From contig NZ_VFMO01000001.1 of NCBI RefSeq assembly GCF_006715095.1, positions 3,162,001 to 3,226,000 on the forward strand: a DNA stretch of 64,000 bases, in the 5' to 3' direction. Both the position numbers and the translations under genes were made by a program. The notes beneath the pieces are model-generated. The model did no database searches, was not told the origin of the DNA, and saw only the letters and a program-made list of their open reading frames with translations. Source of the stretch: Yimella lutea (lineage in GTDB: Bacteria; Actinomycetota; Actinomycetes; Actinomycetales; Dermatophilaceae). Shown here one piece after another: positions 7,853-16,190 of this stretch (positions within the stretch are counted from its first letter, which is position 1; the number at the start of each line of letters is the position of its first letter).

Positions 7853-8479
7853 CTACAGGCTGAGGAAGCCGATCACGACGGCCAGCAGGCACGCGGCCCA
7901 GCCTGCTGCGGCCACCGGCGAGACGGTGCGGTGAATCTCGGGCTTCTGTTCGGCGATCGCACCCTTGGCGACGGCTCGCTCGTAGTCGGCCTTGGCCTCG
8001 TCGATGGCCGAGGCGACCGCGCCGGCGGACCCGGACCGGTGCTCCTGTCCCATCGGCACATCGGTGCCGGTGGTCGGGAGCAACTGTCCACCCGGCGTCG
8101 GGGTGACACCCCCGGTCATCTTCGGACGCTGCGCCGAGATGGCCCAGGAGGAGTACGCGTCGCCTTCCGGTGAAACCACCTTGAGGTTCCAGCGGGCCTC
8201 GGTCATGTCGACCGCCGGCCACGTCATCCGGATGTCACGGACGAGATTCTCCAGACGGACCCCGTCGGCGCTCAACCGCACTGCGGGACGGACGAGAATC
8301 AACCAGACCACCCCCGCCGCAGCCAACAGGAACGCGGTCGCACCCACCTCGAGCCCGGACGCGACCGCGAGCGCGACGAGCACGACCAGGAAGACGCCGA
8401 CCAACACCCAACCGGTCACGTACGCACCCCGCTGGCGGAAAGTGCGGACGGGGTTGCCCGGATTCTTGTCCTGTGACAC
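7853..8479 (-). CDS. PH-domain membrane protein (bPH_6 type)
   Basis: A 208-residue protein with two adjacent N-terminal transmembrane segments (about residues 18-62). A bacterial PH-like domain follows (VRLSADGVRLENLVRDIRMTW, then VVSPEGDAYSSWAIS). After it come a charged helical region (AIDEAKADYERAVAKG) and a final C-terminal membrane segment. The family is common in actinobacteria and its function is not established. The GTG start is 6 nt after the deoC stop, so it is probably co-transcribed with deoC. The 90-bp gap to the convergent pmmB gene holds no recognisable feature. Confidence 0.75.
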   Translation of the reverse strand: MSQDKNPGNPVRTFRQRGAYVTGWVLVGVFLVVLVALAVASGLEVGATAFLLAAAGVVWLILVRPAVRLSADGVRLENLVRDIRMTWPAVDMTEARWNLKVVSPEGDAYSSWAISAQRPKMTGGVTPTPGGQLLPTTGTDVPMGQEHRSGSAGAVASAIDEAKADYERAVAKGAIAEQKPEIHRTVSPVAAAGWAACLLAVVIGFLSL

Positions 8480-8484
8480 TGAGG

Positions 8485-9138
8485 TCAGGCGTCGAAACCG
8501 GCGAGCACGGACTCGGTGCCGGACAGACCGAGGCGGTTCGCGCCCGCCTCGATCATCTCGGCAGCGGCTTCAGGGGTGCGGATGCCACCCGACGCCTTGA
8601 CGCCGAGACGGTCGCCGACGGTCTCGCGCATCAGCCGCACTGCGTGTGCGCTCGCGCCACCTGCCGGGTGGAAACCGGTGGACGTCTTCACGAAGTCCGC
8701 ACCGGCGCGCTCGGACGCCTGGCAGCACTCCACGATCTGCTCGTCGGTCAGGGCGGCGGACTCGATGATGACCTTCAGGACGACGTCCGGAGCAGCCTGG
8801 CGCACCGCGGCGATGTCGGCCTGGACCGCGTCGAAGTCTCCGGCGTGGGCGGCTCCGATGTCGATGACCATGTCGATCTCCGCGGCGCCGAGCTTCGCGG
8901 ACTCGGCAGCCTCAGCCGCCTTCACCGCGCAGGTGTGCTTCCCGCTCGGGAACCCGCAGACGACTGCGACGGGCAGCGAGGTCTCCAGCGGCAGCATCGA
9001 CGGCGACACGCACACCGAGTAGACGCCCAGCCGCTCACCGTCGGCGACGAGCGCACTCACGTCGTCCGTGGTGGCTTCGGGCTTGAGCAGGGTGTGGTCG
9101 ACCATCTGCGCGACCTGGGAACGGTTCGGTTTCGTCAC
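8485..9138 (-). CDS. deoC: Deoxyribose-phosphate aldolase
   Basis: Class I aldolase splitting 2-deoxyribose-5-phosphate into glyceraldehyde-3-phosphate and acetaldehyde, the last step of deoxynucleoside catabolism. The family marks are clear: [13 protein letters not shown] at the N-terminus, [23 protein letters not shown] (catalytic-site Lys in LKVI), FVKTSTGF with the Schiff-base lysine, and KASGGIRT. It is 217 residues, normal for the family. A TAGCCT box (9145-9150) ends 6 nt before the GTG, suggesting a leaderless transcript divergent from the uridine kinase-like gene. It complements deoD, deoA, add and cdd elsewhere in the window. Confidence 0.95.
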   Translation of the reverse strand: MTKPNRSQVAQMVDHTLLKPEATTDDVSALVADGERLGVYSVCVSPSMLPLETSLPVAVVCGFPSGKHTCAVKAAEAAESAKLGAAEIDMVIDIGAAHAGDFDAVQADIAAVRQAAPDVVLKVIIESAALTDEQIVECCQASERAGADFVKTSTGFHPAGGASAHAVRLMRETVGDRLGVKASGGIRTPEAAAEMIEAGANRLGLSGTESVLAGFDA

Positions 9139-9219
9139 CCGGCCAGGCTACCTGGGGGCTGCCGTATTCTCGTCGCGCCACCAGAACGCCCAAGCGATGC
9201 TCGAGGAGCAACCCGATCG

Positions 9220-9822
9220 ATGTCCGAACGACGAGCACGCGTGCTGATCCTGTGCGGCCCCAGCGGATCGGGGAAGTCCCGCCTGGCCGAACGCCTGCAC
9301 CGCTCCTACGGCTGGCCGATCGTGCGCCTGGACGACTTCTACAAGGACGGCGACGATCCGTCGCTGGCGATGTCGTCACTGGGCATCCCCGACTGGGACG
9401 TCGTCGGCTCCTGGAACATCGATGCCGCGTTCGCCGCGTTGCAGGATCTGTGCACGACCGGCCGGACCGTGGTGCCGGACTACGACATCTCCACCTCCCG
9501 GGCGGCCGGGCACTCGACCGTCGAACTGGCGAGCGCCGACACTGTCGTGGCCGAGGGGATCTTCGCCGCCGACCTGATCGCCCTGCTGCGAGATGCGGAC
9601 TTGTTGCGCGATGCGTTCTGCGTCCGGCAGAACCGCTGGGTCACGATGGGACGCCGGTTCGTGCGCGACGTGTCCGAGCGGCGCAAGTCGGTACAGGTGC
9701 TCGCGCGTCGAGGTTTGCGGTTGGCGATGGACGAGCCGCGGATCGTCGCCGCGCATGTGCGGCGTGGCGCGCGTGCAGTCACCCCGAAGCAGGCGGAGCG
9801 GGAGGTTAGGGTCGGTGCATGA
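9220..9822 (+). CDS. Uridine kinase-like P-loop NTPase
   Basis: A 200-residue P-loop kinase. The Walker A motif GPSGSGKS is at about residues 12-19 and is followed by RLDDFYKDGDDP, the DDFY motif of uridine/phosphoribulokinase-type enzymes. PDYDISTS and VAEGIFAAD resemble the substrate and acid-base regions of uridine kinases. Phosphorylation of a nucleoside fits the salvage genes around it but remains an inference. The ATG at 9220 has GAGGAG upstream. It is divergent from deoC and overlaps the following membrane protein gene by 4 nt (ATGA). Confidence 0.8.
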   Translation: MSERRARVLILCGPSGSGKSRLAERLHRSYGWPIVRLDDFYKDGDDPSLAMSSLGIPDWDVVGSWNIDAAFAALQDLCTTGRTVVPDYDISTSRAAGHSTVELASADTVVAEGIFAADLIALLRDADLLRDAFCVRQNRWVTMGRRFVRDVSERRKSVQVLARRGLRLAMDEPRIVAAHVRRGARAVTPKQAEREVRVGA

Positions 9823-10955
9823 CGAACTGGGCCAGTCCTTCGGGAGAACGGCAGCCTGAGCAGCCGGCGCACCACGGCCCGCCGCCACCCACTCCGCAGT
9901 ACGGCCAGTACGCACCGGGACGCGGCCCGCAACCCGATCACAGCCAGAGCCCTCGATACGGCCAGCAGTATCCGCCGCCGCAAACTGGTCCATACGGCGG
10001 TCCACCCTCGCCTCAACCTCAATACGGCCCTGCCCCAGGCTTGTTCGCCCCCAAACCCGGTGTGATCCCGTTGCGGCCGCTCGTGCTCGGCGACATCTTG
10101 GAGGGCGCGTTCCGGACGGTCCGCGGCAACCCGATGGCGACCCTCGGCATGTCGCTGGTCATCTCGACGCTGTTCGCGATCCCGACGCTGTTGCTGACGT
10201 TGCTCATCACCAACACCGCGTTCGGTGCGGACAACACCGGCGATGCCCTGGTGTCGATCGCCAACTCGGTCGGTCAACTGGTCGGGGTCTTCGCCTCGAT
10301 CCTGCTGTCGGGCATGTTGATCGTGGTCGTGGCCGAGGCGGTGCTCGGTCACCGCGCCTCGATCGGCGAGGCATGGACTCGGGTGAAACCGCGCATCTGG
10401 GCGCTGCTCGGCGCCACCCTGCTGTTGATGCTGGGCGGCATCCTGATCGTTGCGGTCCTGGTCGGCGTGACCCTGCTCGCCTACCTGGCCGGTGGTGAGA
10501 TTGCTGCCGTGATCGTCGGCATCCTGGCCGTCGTCGCCGGTTTGGCTCTGCTGATCTGGCTCGGCACCCGCACGATGCTCTCCCCCGCTGCGGTCACGCT
10601 GGAGGGCGTCGGCCCGGTCCGGTCGCTGAAGCGTTCCTGGGAACTCACCCGCGGCCAGTTCTGGCGGATCTTCGGGATCTCGCTCGTCACGCAATTGCTG
10701 GTCGGCATGATCGCCTCGATGATCCTGTTCCCCGCGATGCTCGTCGGGATGGGCGTGCTCCTCGCGGGCGCCGACCCCGACGCGGGAGTTGCGACGCCGT
10801 TGTGGTTCGTCGTCTTCATGCAGGTCATGACGATCATCTCCACGGCGATCACCGCACCGTTCAGCTCCAGCGTGACCGGTTTGCTCTACATCGATCAGCG
10901 CATCCGGCGTGAGGCGCTCGACCTCGAGCTGATGAAGGCCGCCGGGCAGAAGTGA
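9819..10955 (+). CDS. Multi-pass membrane protein with Pro/Gln/Tyr-rich N-terminus (GPDPase-type membrane domain)
   Basis: A 378-residue protein. Residues 1-85 are a disordered Pro/Gly/Gln/Tyr-rich tail (repeats such as PQYGQYAPG). The rest carries about six transmembrane helices, including LLLTLLITNTAF, GALLGATLLLMLGGILIVAVL-type and VVAGLALLIWLG segments, with a SLKRSWELTRGQFWRIFGI motif. This motif is typical of the membrane domain found in glycerophosphodiester phosphodiesterase-related and DUF7847-like proteins. No catalytic domain is visible. It leads a tightly spaced operon with the DUF4129, DUF4350, MoxR and DUF58 genes, and a role in that cell-envelope module is inferred only from context. 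Confidence 0.75.
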   Translation: MTNWASPSGERQPEQPAHHGPPPPTPQYGQYAPGRGPQPDHSQSPRYGQQYPPPQTGPYGGPPSPQPQYGPAPGLFAPKPGVIPLRPLVLGDILEGAFRTVRGNPMATLGMSLVISTLFAIPTLLLTLLITNTAFGADNTGDALVSIANSVGQLVGVFASILLSGMLIVVVAEAVLGHRASIGEAWTRVKPRIWALLGATLLLMLGGILIVAVLVGVTLLAYLAGGEIAAVIVGILAVVAGLALLIWLGTRTMLSPAAVTLEGVGPVRSLKRSWELTRGQFWRIFGISLVTQLLVGMIASMILFPAMLVGMGVLLAGADPDAGVATPLWFVVFMQVMTIISTAITAPFSSSVTGLLYIDQRIRREALDLELMKAAGQK

Positions 10956-10974
10956 CTCGGATCCTGCACTGACG

Positions 10975-11610
10975 ATGTTCGCCCGCCTCGAGCCGCCCCT
11001 GCAACCGTCGTCCGACGACGCGCGTAGGCAACTCGAGCACGAGCTGAGCAAGCCCAAGTACGGCGACCGGCGCACGCTCCTGCAGAAGTTGATGGACTGG
11101 CTGAACGAACGACTGGCCGATCTCACCGACGGCGCCGGCTCGCTGCCGCCCCTCTGGCTGGGCCTGGTACTGATCATGCTGGCGGCCCTGATCGGACTCG
11201 GCCTCACCAGGATTCGACGTCGTCAAGGACCCGAACGCGGCTCGGACCACGACGTGGACGAGGTCATCTCCAGCGAACTCGACGCGGACGAACTACGCGC
11301 GGCGGGCGACCGCGCGCTGGCGGACGGTGACACTGCCCTGGCCCATGTGCAGTACTTCCGAGCGCTCGCCCGGCGGGGTGTCGACCGCACGATCGTCTCC
11401 GCACGACCCGGCGCAACAGCGCACGAGGTCGCGAACGAGCTCTCGCACGCCTTTCCCGACCGCCGGGCCGATATCGACGCCGCCGCACGCACGTTCGACG
11501 AGGTGCGGTACGGCGGACGTGTGCCGCCACGTCCGGTCGTCGAGGCGATGCGTGACCTCGATGCGTCCCTCGCCCGTAGCCGTCCTGCGCACCCGGCGGT
11601 CACGCGATGA
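10975..11610 (+). CDS. DUF4129 domain membrane protein
   Basis: A 211-residue protein. The N-terminal 60 residues are polar (LARLEPPLQP then helical), a single transmembrane segment follows at about residues 60-78 (LWLGLVLIMLAALIGLGL), and the rest is a cytoplasmic DUF4129 domain with the typical ARPGATAHEVANEL and FDEVRYGGR signature. DUF4129 genes are regularly found with MoxR and DUF58 genes, as here. The function is unknown; transglutaminase-like partners are found in some genomes. The stop overlaps the next start by 4 nt (ATGA). Confidence 0.85.
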   Translation: MFARLEPPLQPSSDDARRQLEHELSKPKYGDRRTLLQKLMDWLNERLADLTDGAGSLPPLWLGLVLIMLAALIGLGLTRIRRRQGPERGSDHDVDEVISSELDADELRAAGDRALADGDTALAHVQYFRALARRGVDRTIVSARPGATAHEVANELSHAFPDRRADIDAAARTFDEVRYGGRVPPRPVVEAMRDLDASLARSRPAHPAVTR

Positions 11611-12722
11611 CCCGCCGCCGTCTGTTCGCTGCCGTTGCAGTCCTCGCACTCGTGCTGGTCGTGGCCGGCGTCATGTCGATGCTCAACCGCAGCAACGAAA
11701 TTCCGCTCGATCCGCAGAACCCCGGCAAGGGCGGGTCCGAGGCCGTGGCGAGCGTGCTCGGCGCCAACGGTGTCGACGTGCATCGAGTGACCGATGTCGA
11801 CGAGCTGCAAGACCGACCGCCGGGCAAGGGCACGACCGTGCTGGTGAGCGACCCGACGTCCGTCTCGGCCGACCGGCTGCGCGAGATCGCGTCAGCCCAT
11901 CGCGACAGCGCACGACTCATCCTGATCGCACCACACCCGCACCTGCTGAAGGACGCGTTCGAGATCAACACCGAAGCCGGCGGGACGTCGAGCGCGACGG
12001 CCGCAGGCCGGGAATGCTCGCTGGCATGGGCTCGCTCGCTGACCATGTCGGCCGACTCGGTCAGCTACGCCGTTCCGGCGGGTGCGACTTCCTGTTTCGG
12101 TGACGACTCCAAGGGCGTCGTGTTCGAACTTCCGGCCGCCGACGGGCGTCCGGCACTGCTGATCATCGGCAGCACCGACATCCTCACCAACAGCACGATG
12201 AAGGCCGGCGACAACGCCGCAATCGGATTGCGAGCACTCGGACAGACCAGCGAACTCCTCTGGTACTCCGGCGGATTCGATCCGAAGTCGTCCAGTGCGC
12301 AGCAGGAGACGGTGTTCCCGAGGTGGGTGATGCCGGCGCTCTGGCTGATCTCGGCCTGCGTGCTGCTCCTGATGTTCTGGCGCGGTCGACGCCTCGGACG
12401 TCTGGTGACCGAACCGCTGCCGGTGATCGTCCACGCCAACGAGACCACCGGCGCGCGCGGGCAGCTGTACCGCAAGGCTCGCGACACCTCCCGCACGGCG
12501 GCGGTGCTGCGTTCGGCGACCCGCGACCGTGTGCGTCGCTACCTCGGCCTTCCGCCCGGCATCGACGACGAACACCTCGTCCACCAGGTGGCGCTGCACA
12601 GCGGACGCGAACCGCATGAGGTAGGCGTCCTGCTGGCCGACGACCCACGAACCATCGACGAATCGACGTTGAGCAAACTGGCCGATGAACTCTCGGCACT
12701 CGAAAGGCAGGTCCGCCGCTGA
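11607..12722 (+). CDS. DUF4350 domain membrane protein
   Basis: A 371-residue protein. An N-terminal membrane segment (residues about 6-24) precedes an extracytoplasmic region with NPGKGGSEAVASVLGANGVDV, typical of DUF4350 (a GATase/IFT52-like Rossmann fold). A second membrane helix follows near residue 240 (VMPALWLISACVLLLMFW), then a cytoplasmic helical tail with QLYRKARDTSRTAAVLR and RYLGLPP. The function is unknown. It is always found in this MoxR/DUF58/DUF4129 context, which suggests one membrane-associated complex. Its TGA overlaps the ATG of the moxR-like gene. Confidence 0.85.
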   Translation: MTRRRLFAAVAVLALVLVVAGVMSMLNRSNEIPLDPQNPGKGGSEAVASVLGANGVDVHRVTDVDELQDRPPGKGTTVLVSDPTSVSADRLREIASAHRDSARLILIAPHPHLLKDAFEINTEAGGTSSATAAGRECSLAWARSLTMSADSVSYAVPAGATSCFGDDSKGVVFELPAADGRPALLIIGSTDILTNSTMKAGDNAAIGLRALGQTSELLWYSGGFDPKSSSAQQETVFPRWVMPALWLISACVLLLMFWRGRRLGRLVTEPLPVIVHANETTGARGQLYRKARDTSRTAAVLRSATRDRVRRYLGLPPGIDDEHLVHQVALHSGREPHEVGVLLADDPRTIDESTLSKLADELSALERQVRR

Positions 12723-13720
12723 TGACCGATCTGGACAAGTCCCAGTCCCCCGACCCGGATGCCGCTCACCCCGAAGCGGCCCGCGAGGCGTTGCAGCGGG
12801 TGCGCAGCGAGGTCGCGAAGTCGGTGGTCGGTCAGGATGCCGCCGTCACGGCGATCGTGATCGCTCTGCTCGCGCGCGGCCATGTCCTGCTCGAGGGTGT
12901 ACCCGGTGTGGCCAAGACGCTGCTGATCCGCACCCTTGCGGCAAGCCTGGCGATCGACTCCAAGCGGGTGCAGTTCACGCCCGACCTGATGCCCGGCGAC
13001 ATCACCGGATCGCTCGTGTTCGACTCGCGCAGTTCGGATTTCATCTTCCGGCCCGGTCCGGTGTTCACCAACCTGCTGCTCGCCGACGAGATCAACCGCA
13101 CTCCCCCGAAGACGCAGTCGTCGCTGCTGGAGGCGATGGAGGAGCGCCAGGTGTCGATCGACGGCACCCCGCGTGCGTTGCCGAACCCGTTCATGGTCGC
13201 CGCCACGCAGAACCCGGTCGAGTACGAAGGCACCTATCCGTTGCCGGAGGCACAGCTGGACCGCTTCATGATGAAGATTTCGATCCCGTTGCCCGAGCGC
13301 GACGACGAGGTGCAGGTGCTGCGCCGTCATGCCGAAGGATTCGATCCCAAGGACCTGCGCGCCGCGGGCGTCCGCGCCGTCGCGTCGCCTGCCGACCTGA
13401 CCGCCGGCGCGCAGGCGGTGCGAACCGTCGAGGTGCGCCCGGACGTGCTGGCCTACATCGTCGACCTCGCGCGCGCCACCCGGCACTCCCCGTCGCTGTC
13501 GCTCGGGGTGAGCCCGCGCGGGGCGACGGCACTGCTGTCCACAGCCAGAGGTTGGGCGTGGCTGAACGGCCGCAACTTCGTGACTCCGGACGACGTCCAG
13601 ACAATGGCCGTGCCGACACTGTCGCACCGTCTCGCGCTGCGCCCGGAGGCCGAACTCGAAGGCGTCACCACCGAGAACGTCCTGCGGTCGGCCATCGGCG
13701 CCGTCCCGGTGCCGCGCTGA
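12722..13720 (+). CDS. MoxR family AAA+ ATPase
   Basis: A 332-residue AAA+ ATPase of the MoxR class, thought to act as a chaperone that inserts cofactors or assembles complexes together with von Willebrand A-domain proteins. Walker A is EGVPGVAKT (about residue 58-66), Walker B is LLADEINR, sensor 1 is in VAATQNPVEYEGTYPLPEAQLDRF, and the C-terminal lid contains SLGVSPRGATALL. The partner vWA/DUF58 protein is encoded immediately downstream, the standard arrangement. The gene is followed by an 11-bp tandem repeat. Confidence 0.95.
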   Translation: MTDLDKSQSPDPDAAHPEAAREALQRVRSEVAKSVVGQDAAVTAIVIALLARGHVLLEGVPGVAKTLLIRTLAASLAIDSKRVQFTPDLMPGDITGSLVFDSRSSDFIFRPGPVFTNLLLADEINRTPPKTQSSLLEAMEERQVSIDGTPRALPNPFMVAATQNPVEYEGTYPLPEAQLDRFMMKISIPLPERDDEVQVLRRHAEGFDPKDLRAAGVRAVASPADLTAGAQAVRTVEVRPDVLAYIVDLARATRHSPSLSLGVSPRGATALLSTARGWAWLNGRNFVTPDDVQTMAVPTLSHRLALRPEAELEGVTTENVLRSAIGAVPVPR

Positions 13721-13759
13721 CGACCCGCTGACGACCTGCTGACGACCTGCTGAGGACCC
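13716..13759 (+). repeat. Four 11-bp tandem repeats carrying stop codons
   Basis: Four consecutive units of GCTGACGACCY (the last is GCTGAGGACCC) span the moxR stop and the spacer before the DUF58 gene. Because the unit is 11 bp and each contains TGA, stop codons fall in all three plus frames (13718, 13729, 13740, 13751). The array ends 4 nt before the DUF58 ATG and replaces an obvious ribosome binding site, apart from GAGGA in the last unit. Confidence 0.75.
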
Positions 13760-13763
13760 ACTG

Positions 13764-15059
13764 ATGGCTGTCACCGGACGCACCGTGCTCCTGGCCCTGC
13801 TGGGCCTGGTGTTCGTCGTGCTGCGTCCGCAGCAGTCGTCGGTCTGGCTGTGGCTGGCGCTGGTCGGTGTGCTCGTCGCGCTCGACCTGCTGTCGGCGCC
13901 GTCGCCGAAGAAGCTCGCCCTGAGCCGGGAACCCGTCGAGTCGGTGCGGCTGGGCGAGAGCACGACGACGAGTCTGCTGGTACGCAACCCGACCGGTCGG
14001 ACGCTGCACGCACTGATCCGGGACGCCTGGCAGCCGTCCGCCGGGGCCGGCCGCGACCGGCACGATGCCCGGATACCCGGCGGCGAGACCCGCCGATTGA
14101 CCACCACGTTGTCACCGACCCGGCGTGGCGACCGGCGAGCCGACCGGGTGACGGTGCGGTCGTTCGGCCCGATGGGCCTCGCGGCTCGACAGCGCTCCTT
14201 CGAGCTGCCGGGGTTCGTGCGCTGCCTACCCCCGTTCGCCTCCCGCAAGCATCTGCCGAGCAAACTCGCTCAACTGCGTCAGATCGACGGACGCTCGGCG
14301 GTGCGCATCCGCGGCCAAGGCACCGAGTTCGACTCGTTGCGTGACTACGTCGACGGTGATGACGTGCGCAGCATCGACTGGCGAGCCACTGCTCGCCGCC
14401 AACACCCGGTCGTGCGCACCTGGCAACCCGAACGCGACCGCCGGATCATCCTGGTGCTCGACACCTCACGCACCAGCGCCGGACGCATCGACGACATGCC
14501 GCGGCTCGACTCGGCGATGGATGCTGCACTACTGCTGACCGCGGTCGCCTCCCGCGCAGGCGATCGCGTCGATCTCATCGCAGGCGACCGCACAGTGCGC
14601 GGACGGGTGATCGGAAAGTCGGACCGCTCGGAGTTGCTGCACTCGATGGTGACCACGATGGCACCGCTGGAAGCCGTTCTGCTGGAAGCGAATTGGAACA
14701 CGCTCGCCGGTGCGGTCAACAGTCTTACCCGCCGCCGGTCACTCGTCGTGCTGCTGACTCCGCTCGAACCGGCCGCCCTGGAGGAAGGCCTTCTTCCGGT
14801 GCTGCCCGGCCTCACCAAGCACCACCGGGTCGTCGTCGCCTCCGTGGCCGACCGCTCGGTCGTGCAGGCTGCAGCCCACCGCGACGGAATCGCGCAGACC
14901 TACGAAGCCGCTGCCGCCGAACGCACGATGCAACAACGTGCCCGCACCACGTCCGCGCTCAGCCGCCTGGGTGCGACAGTCATCGACGAGCCCGCCGACA
15001 AACTGCCGGTCGCACTCGTCGACCACTACCTGCTGCTCAAACGTCGGGGGTTGCTGTGA
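13764..15059 (+). CDS. DUF58 domain (von Willebrand A-like) protein
   Basis: A 431-residue protein with two N-terminal membrane helices (residues about 5-45). A beta-rich segment (LLVRNPTGRTLHALIRDAW) comes next, then the DUF58 signature GTEFDSLRDYVDGDDVRSIDWRATAR. The vWA-like fold starts at ILVLDTSRTS, a DxSxS-type metal site in degenerate form. DUF58 proteins are the partners of MoxR ATPases. The gene closes the operon. About 110 bp separate it from the convergent SpoIIM-like gene and show no clear hairpin. Confidence 0.92.
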   Translation: MAVTGRTVLLALLGLVFVVLRPQQSSVWLWLALVGVLVALDLLSAPSPKKLALSREPVESVRLGESTTTSLLVRNPTGRTLHALIRDAWQPSAGAGRDRHDARIPGGETRRLTTTLSPTRRGDRRADRVTVRSFGPMGLAARQRSFELPGFVRCLPPFASRKHLPSKLAQLRQIDGRSAVRIRGQGTEFDSLRDYVDGDDVRSIDWRATARRQHPVVRTWQPERDRRIILVLDTSRTSAGRIDDMPRLDSAMDAALLLTAVASRAGDRVDLIAGDRTVRGRVIGKSDRSELLHSMVTTMAPLEAVLLEANWNTLAGAVNSLTRRRSLVVLLTPLEPAALEEGLLPVLPGLTKHHRVVVASVADRSVVQAAAHRDGIAQTYEAAAAERTMQQRARTTSALSRLGATVIDEPADKLPVALVDHYLLLKRRGLL

Positions 15060-15171
15060 CCACACTGCGAGTCCGGTGACGATCCTCGGTGCGGGCGTGC
15101 AGGCCGACTCCCCGACCGGGTGGCCCAGGCCGCCGAGTCCGCGAACCGCGGTACTCAGCTCTCGATCTGAC

Positions 15172-16167
15172 TCAGCCGCGCGACGGCGCTTCGGCGGTGG
15201 CGTCGACCCCGGTGAGGTCGCCGGTGACACCGCGTCGTGCGGCGTCCCTGCCGAGGGTCCACACGTAGACGAAGAACAGCAGTTCGGCGATGACGCCGAT
15301 GGCAATGCGCGCCCAGGTCGGTAGCCCGGACGGTGTGACGAAGCCTTCGATCAGACCCGTTACGAACAGCACGACGATGAGTCCGAGAGCCAGCGTCATC
15401 GTCGAACGCGCCTCGCGGGCGAAGTTGCTCGCCCGGCTGCGGTGCCCTGGCTCGACCCACGACCAGAACATCCGAAGACCGGCGCCCGCGGCGACGAAAA
15501 CCGCTGTCAGTTCGAGCAATCCGTGCGGAAGAATCATCCCGAAGAACAGGTCGAGGCGGCCGTGATCTGCCATCAGTCCGCCGATGAGCCCGAGGTTGGA
15601 GATGTTCTGCCAAAGCATGTAGATGACCGGCAGACCGAGCGCTCCGGCCGCGAGGCAGACGGCGGCCACCCAGGCGTTGTTCGTCCACACACGAGCGGCG
15701 AAGTCGGCGTTCGAACTCTCGTGGTAGTAGTTCTCGAAGTCGTGGTTGACCAGTTGGTCGATCTCTTCTGCGGACAACATCGACGACTGGACGCCGGGGT
15801 GCGCCATCACCCACCACCCGAGCGCCAGGGCGACCGCGTAGTTGGCGAACATCGTGATCAGCCACCAGCGGCGGGAGCGGTACAACATCGCCGGGAACGT
15901 CTCGACGAAGAATCCCGCCACCGCCGTCCACGAACTCGATCGCGTGCCCATCGCCTTGGCCCGCGACTTCGCGAGAATCGTCGAGAGGTACTGGGTCACA
16001 CCGGGATCGGGCGCGGTGGAGCGGATATGGGACAGATGGGTGGCGGTGCGCTGGTAGAGGTCGAGGAGTTCGTCGGACTCCGACACGTCGAGTCGACGCT
16101 TCGTGGTCAGCTCCTGCAGGCGGGCCCACTCGTGTCCGTGCGCCTCCACGTAAGCGTCCAGATCCAC
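15172..16167 (-). CDS. Stage II sporulation protein M-like (SpoIIM/DUF95) membrane protein
   Basis: A 331-residue membrane protein of the SpoIIM family. The N-terminal 100 residues are helical and soluble (DLDAYVEAHGHEWARLQEL, LYQRTATHLS), then about six membrane segments follow, with the family motif IYMLWQNISNLGLIGGLM and the conserved FFGMILPHGLLELTAVF. Outside endospore formers the family has no known sporulation role; here it is part of the MoxR/RDD neighbourhood. The GTG at 16167 was chosen because TACAGT (16174-16179) ends 6 nt upstream, implying a leaderless mRNA, and because longer versions would start inside the divergent RDD promoter. Confidence 0.88.
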   Translation of the reverse strand: MDLDAYVEAHGHEWARLQELTTKRRLDVSESDELLDLYQRTATHLSHIRSTAPDPGVTQYLSTILAKSRAKAMGTRSSSWTAVAGFFVETFPAMLYRSRRWWLITMFANYAVALALGWWVMAHPGVQSSMLSAEEIDQLVNHDFENYYHESSNADFAARVWTNNAWVAAVCLAAGALGLPVIYMLWQNISNLGLIGGLMADHGRLDLFFGMILPHGLLELTAVFVAAGAGLRMFWSWVEPGHRSRASNFAREARSTMTLALGLIVVLFVTGLIEGFVTPSGLPTWARIAIGVIAELLFFVYVWTLGRDAARRGVTGDLTGVDATAEAPSRG

Positions 16168-16173
16168 ACCCGA

Positions 16174-16183
16174 ACTGTACGCT
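16174..16183. promoter_or_regulatory. Overlapping divergent -10 elements
   Basis: In ACTGTACGCT, the forward -10 TACGCT (16178-16183) precedes the RDD gene ATG by 7 nt. The reverse -10 TACAGT (16179-16174) precedes the SpoIIM-like GTG by 6 nt. The two boxes share 2 bp, so RNA polymerase can hardly occupy both promoters at once. Confidence 0.55.
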
Positions 16184-16190
16184 GCGGGTG

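Noticed and set aside
15172..16167. SpoIIM-like gene as evidence of sporulation
   Set aside because: The family is widespread in non-sporulating actinobacteria, and no other sporulation gene is present.
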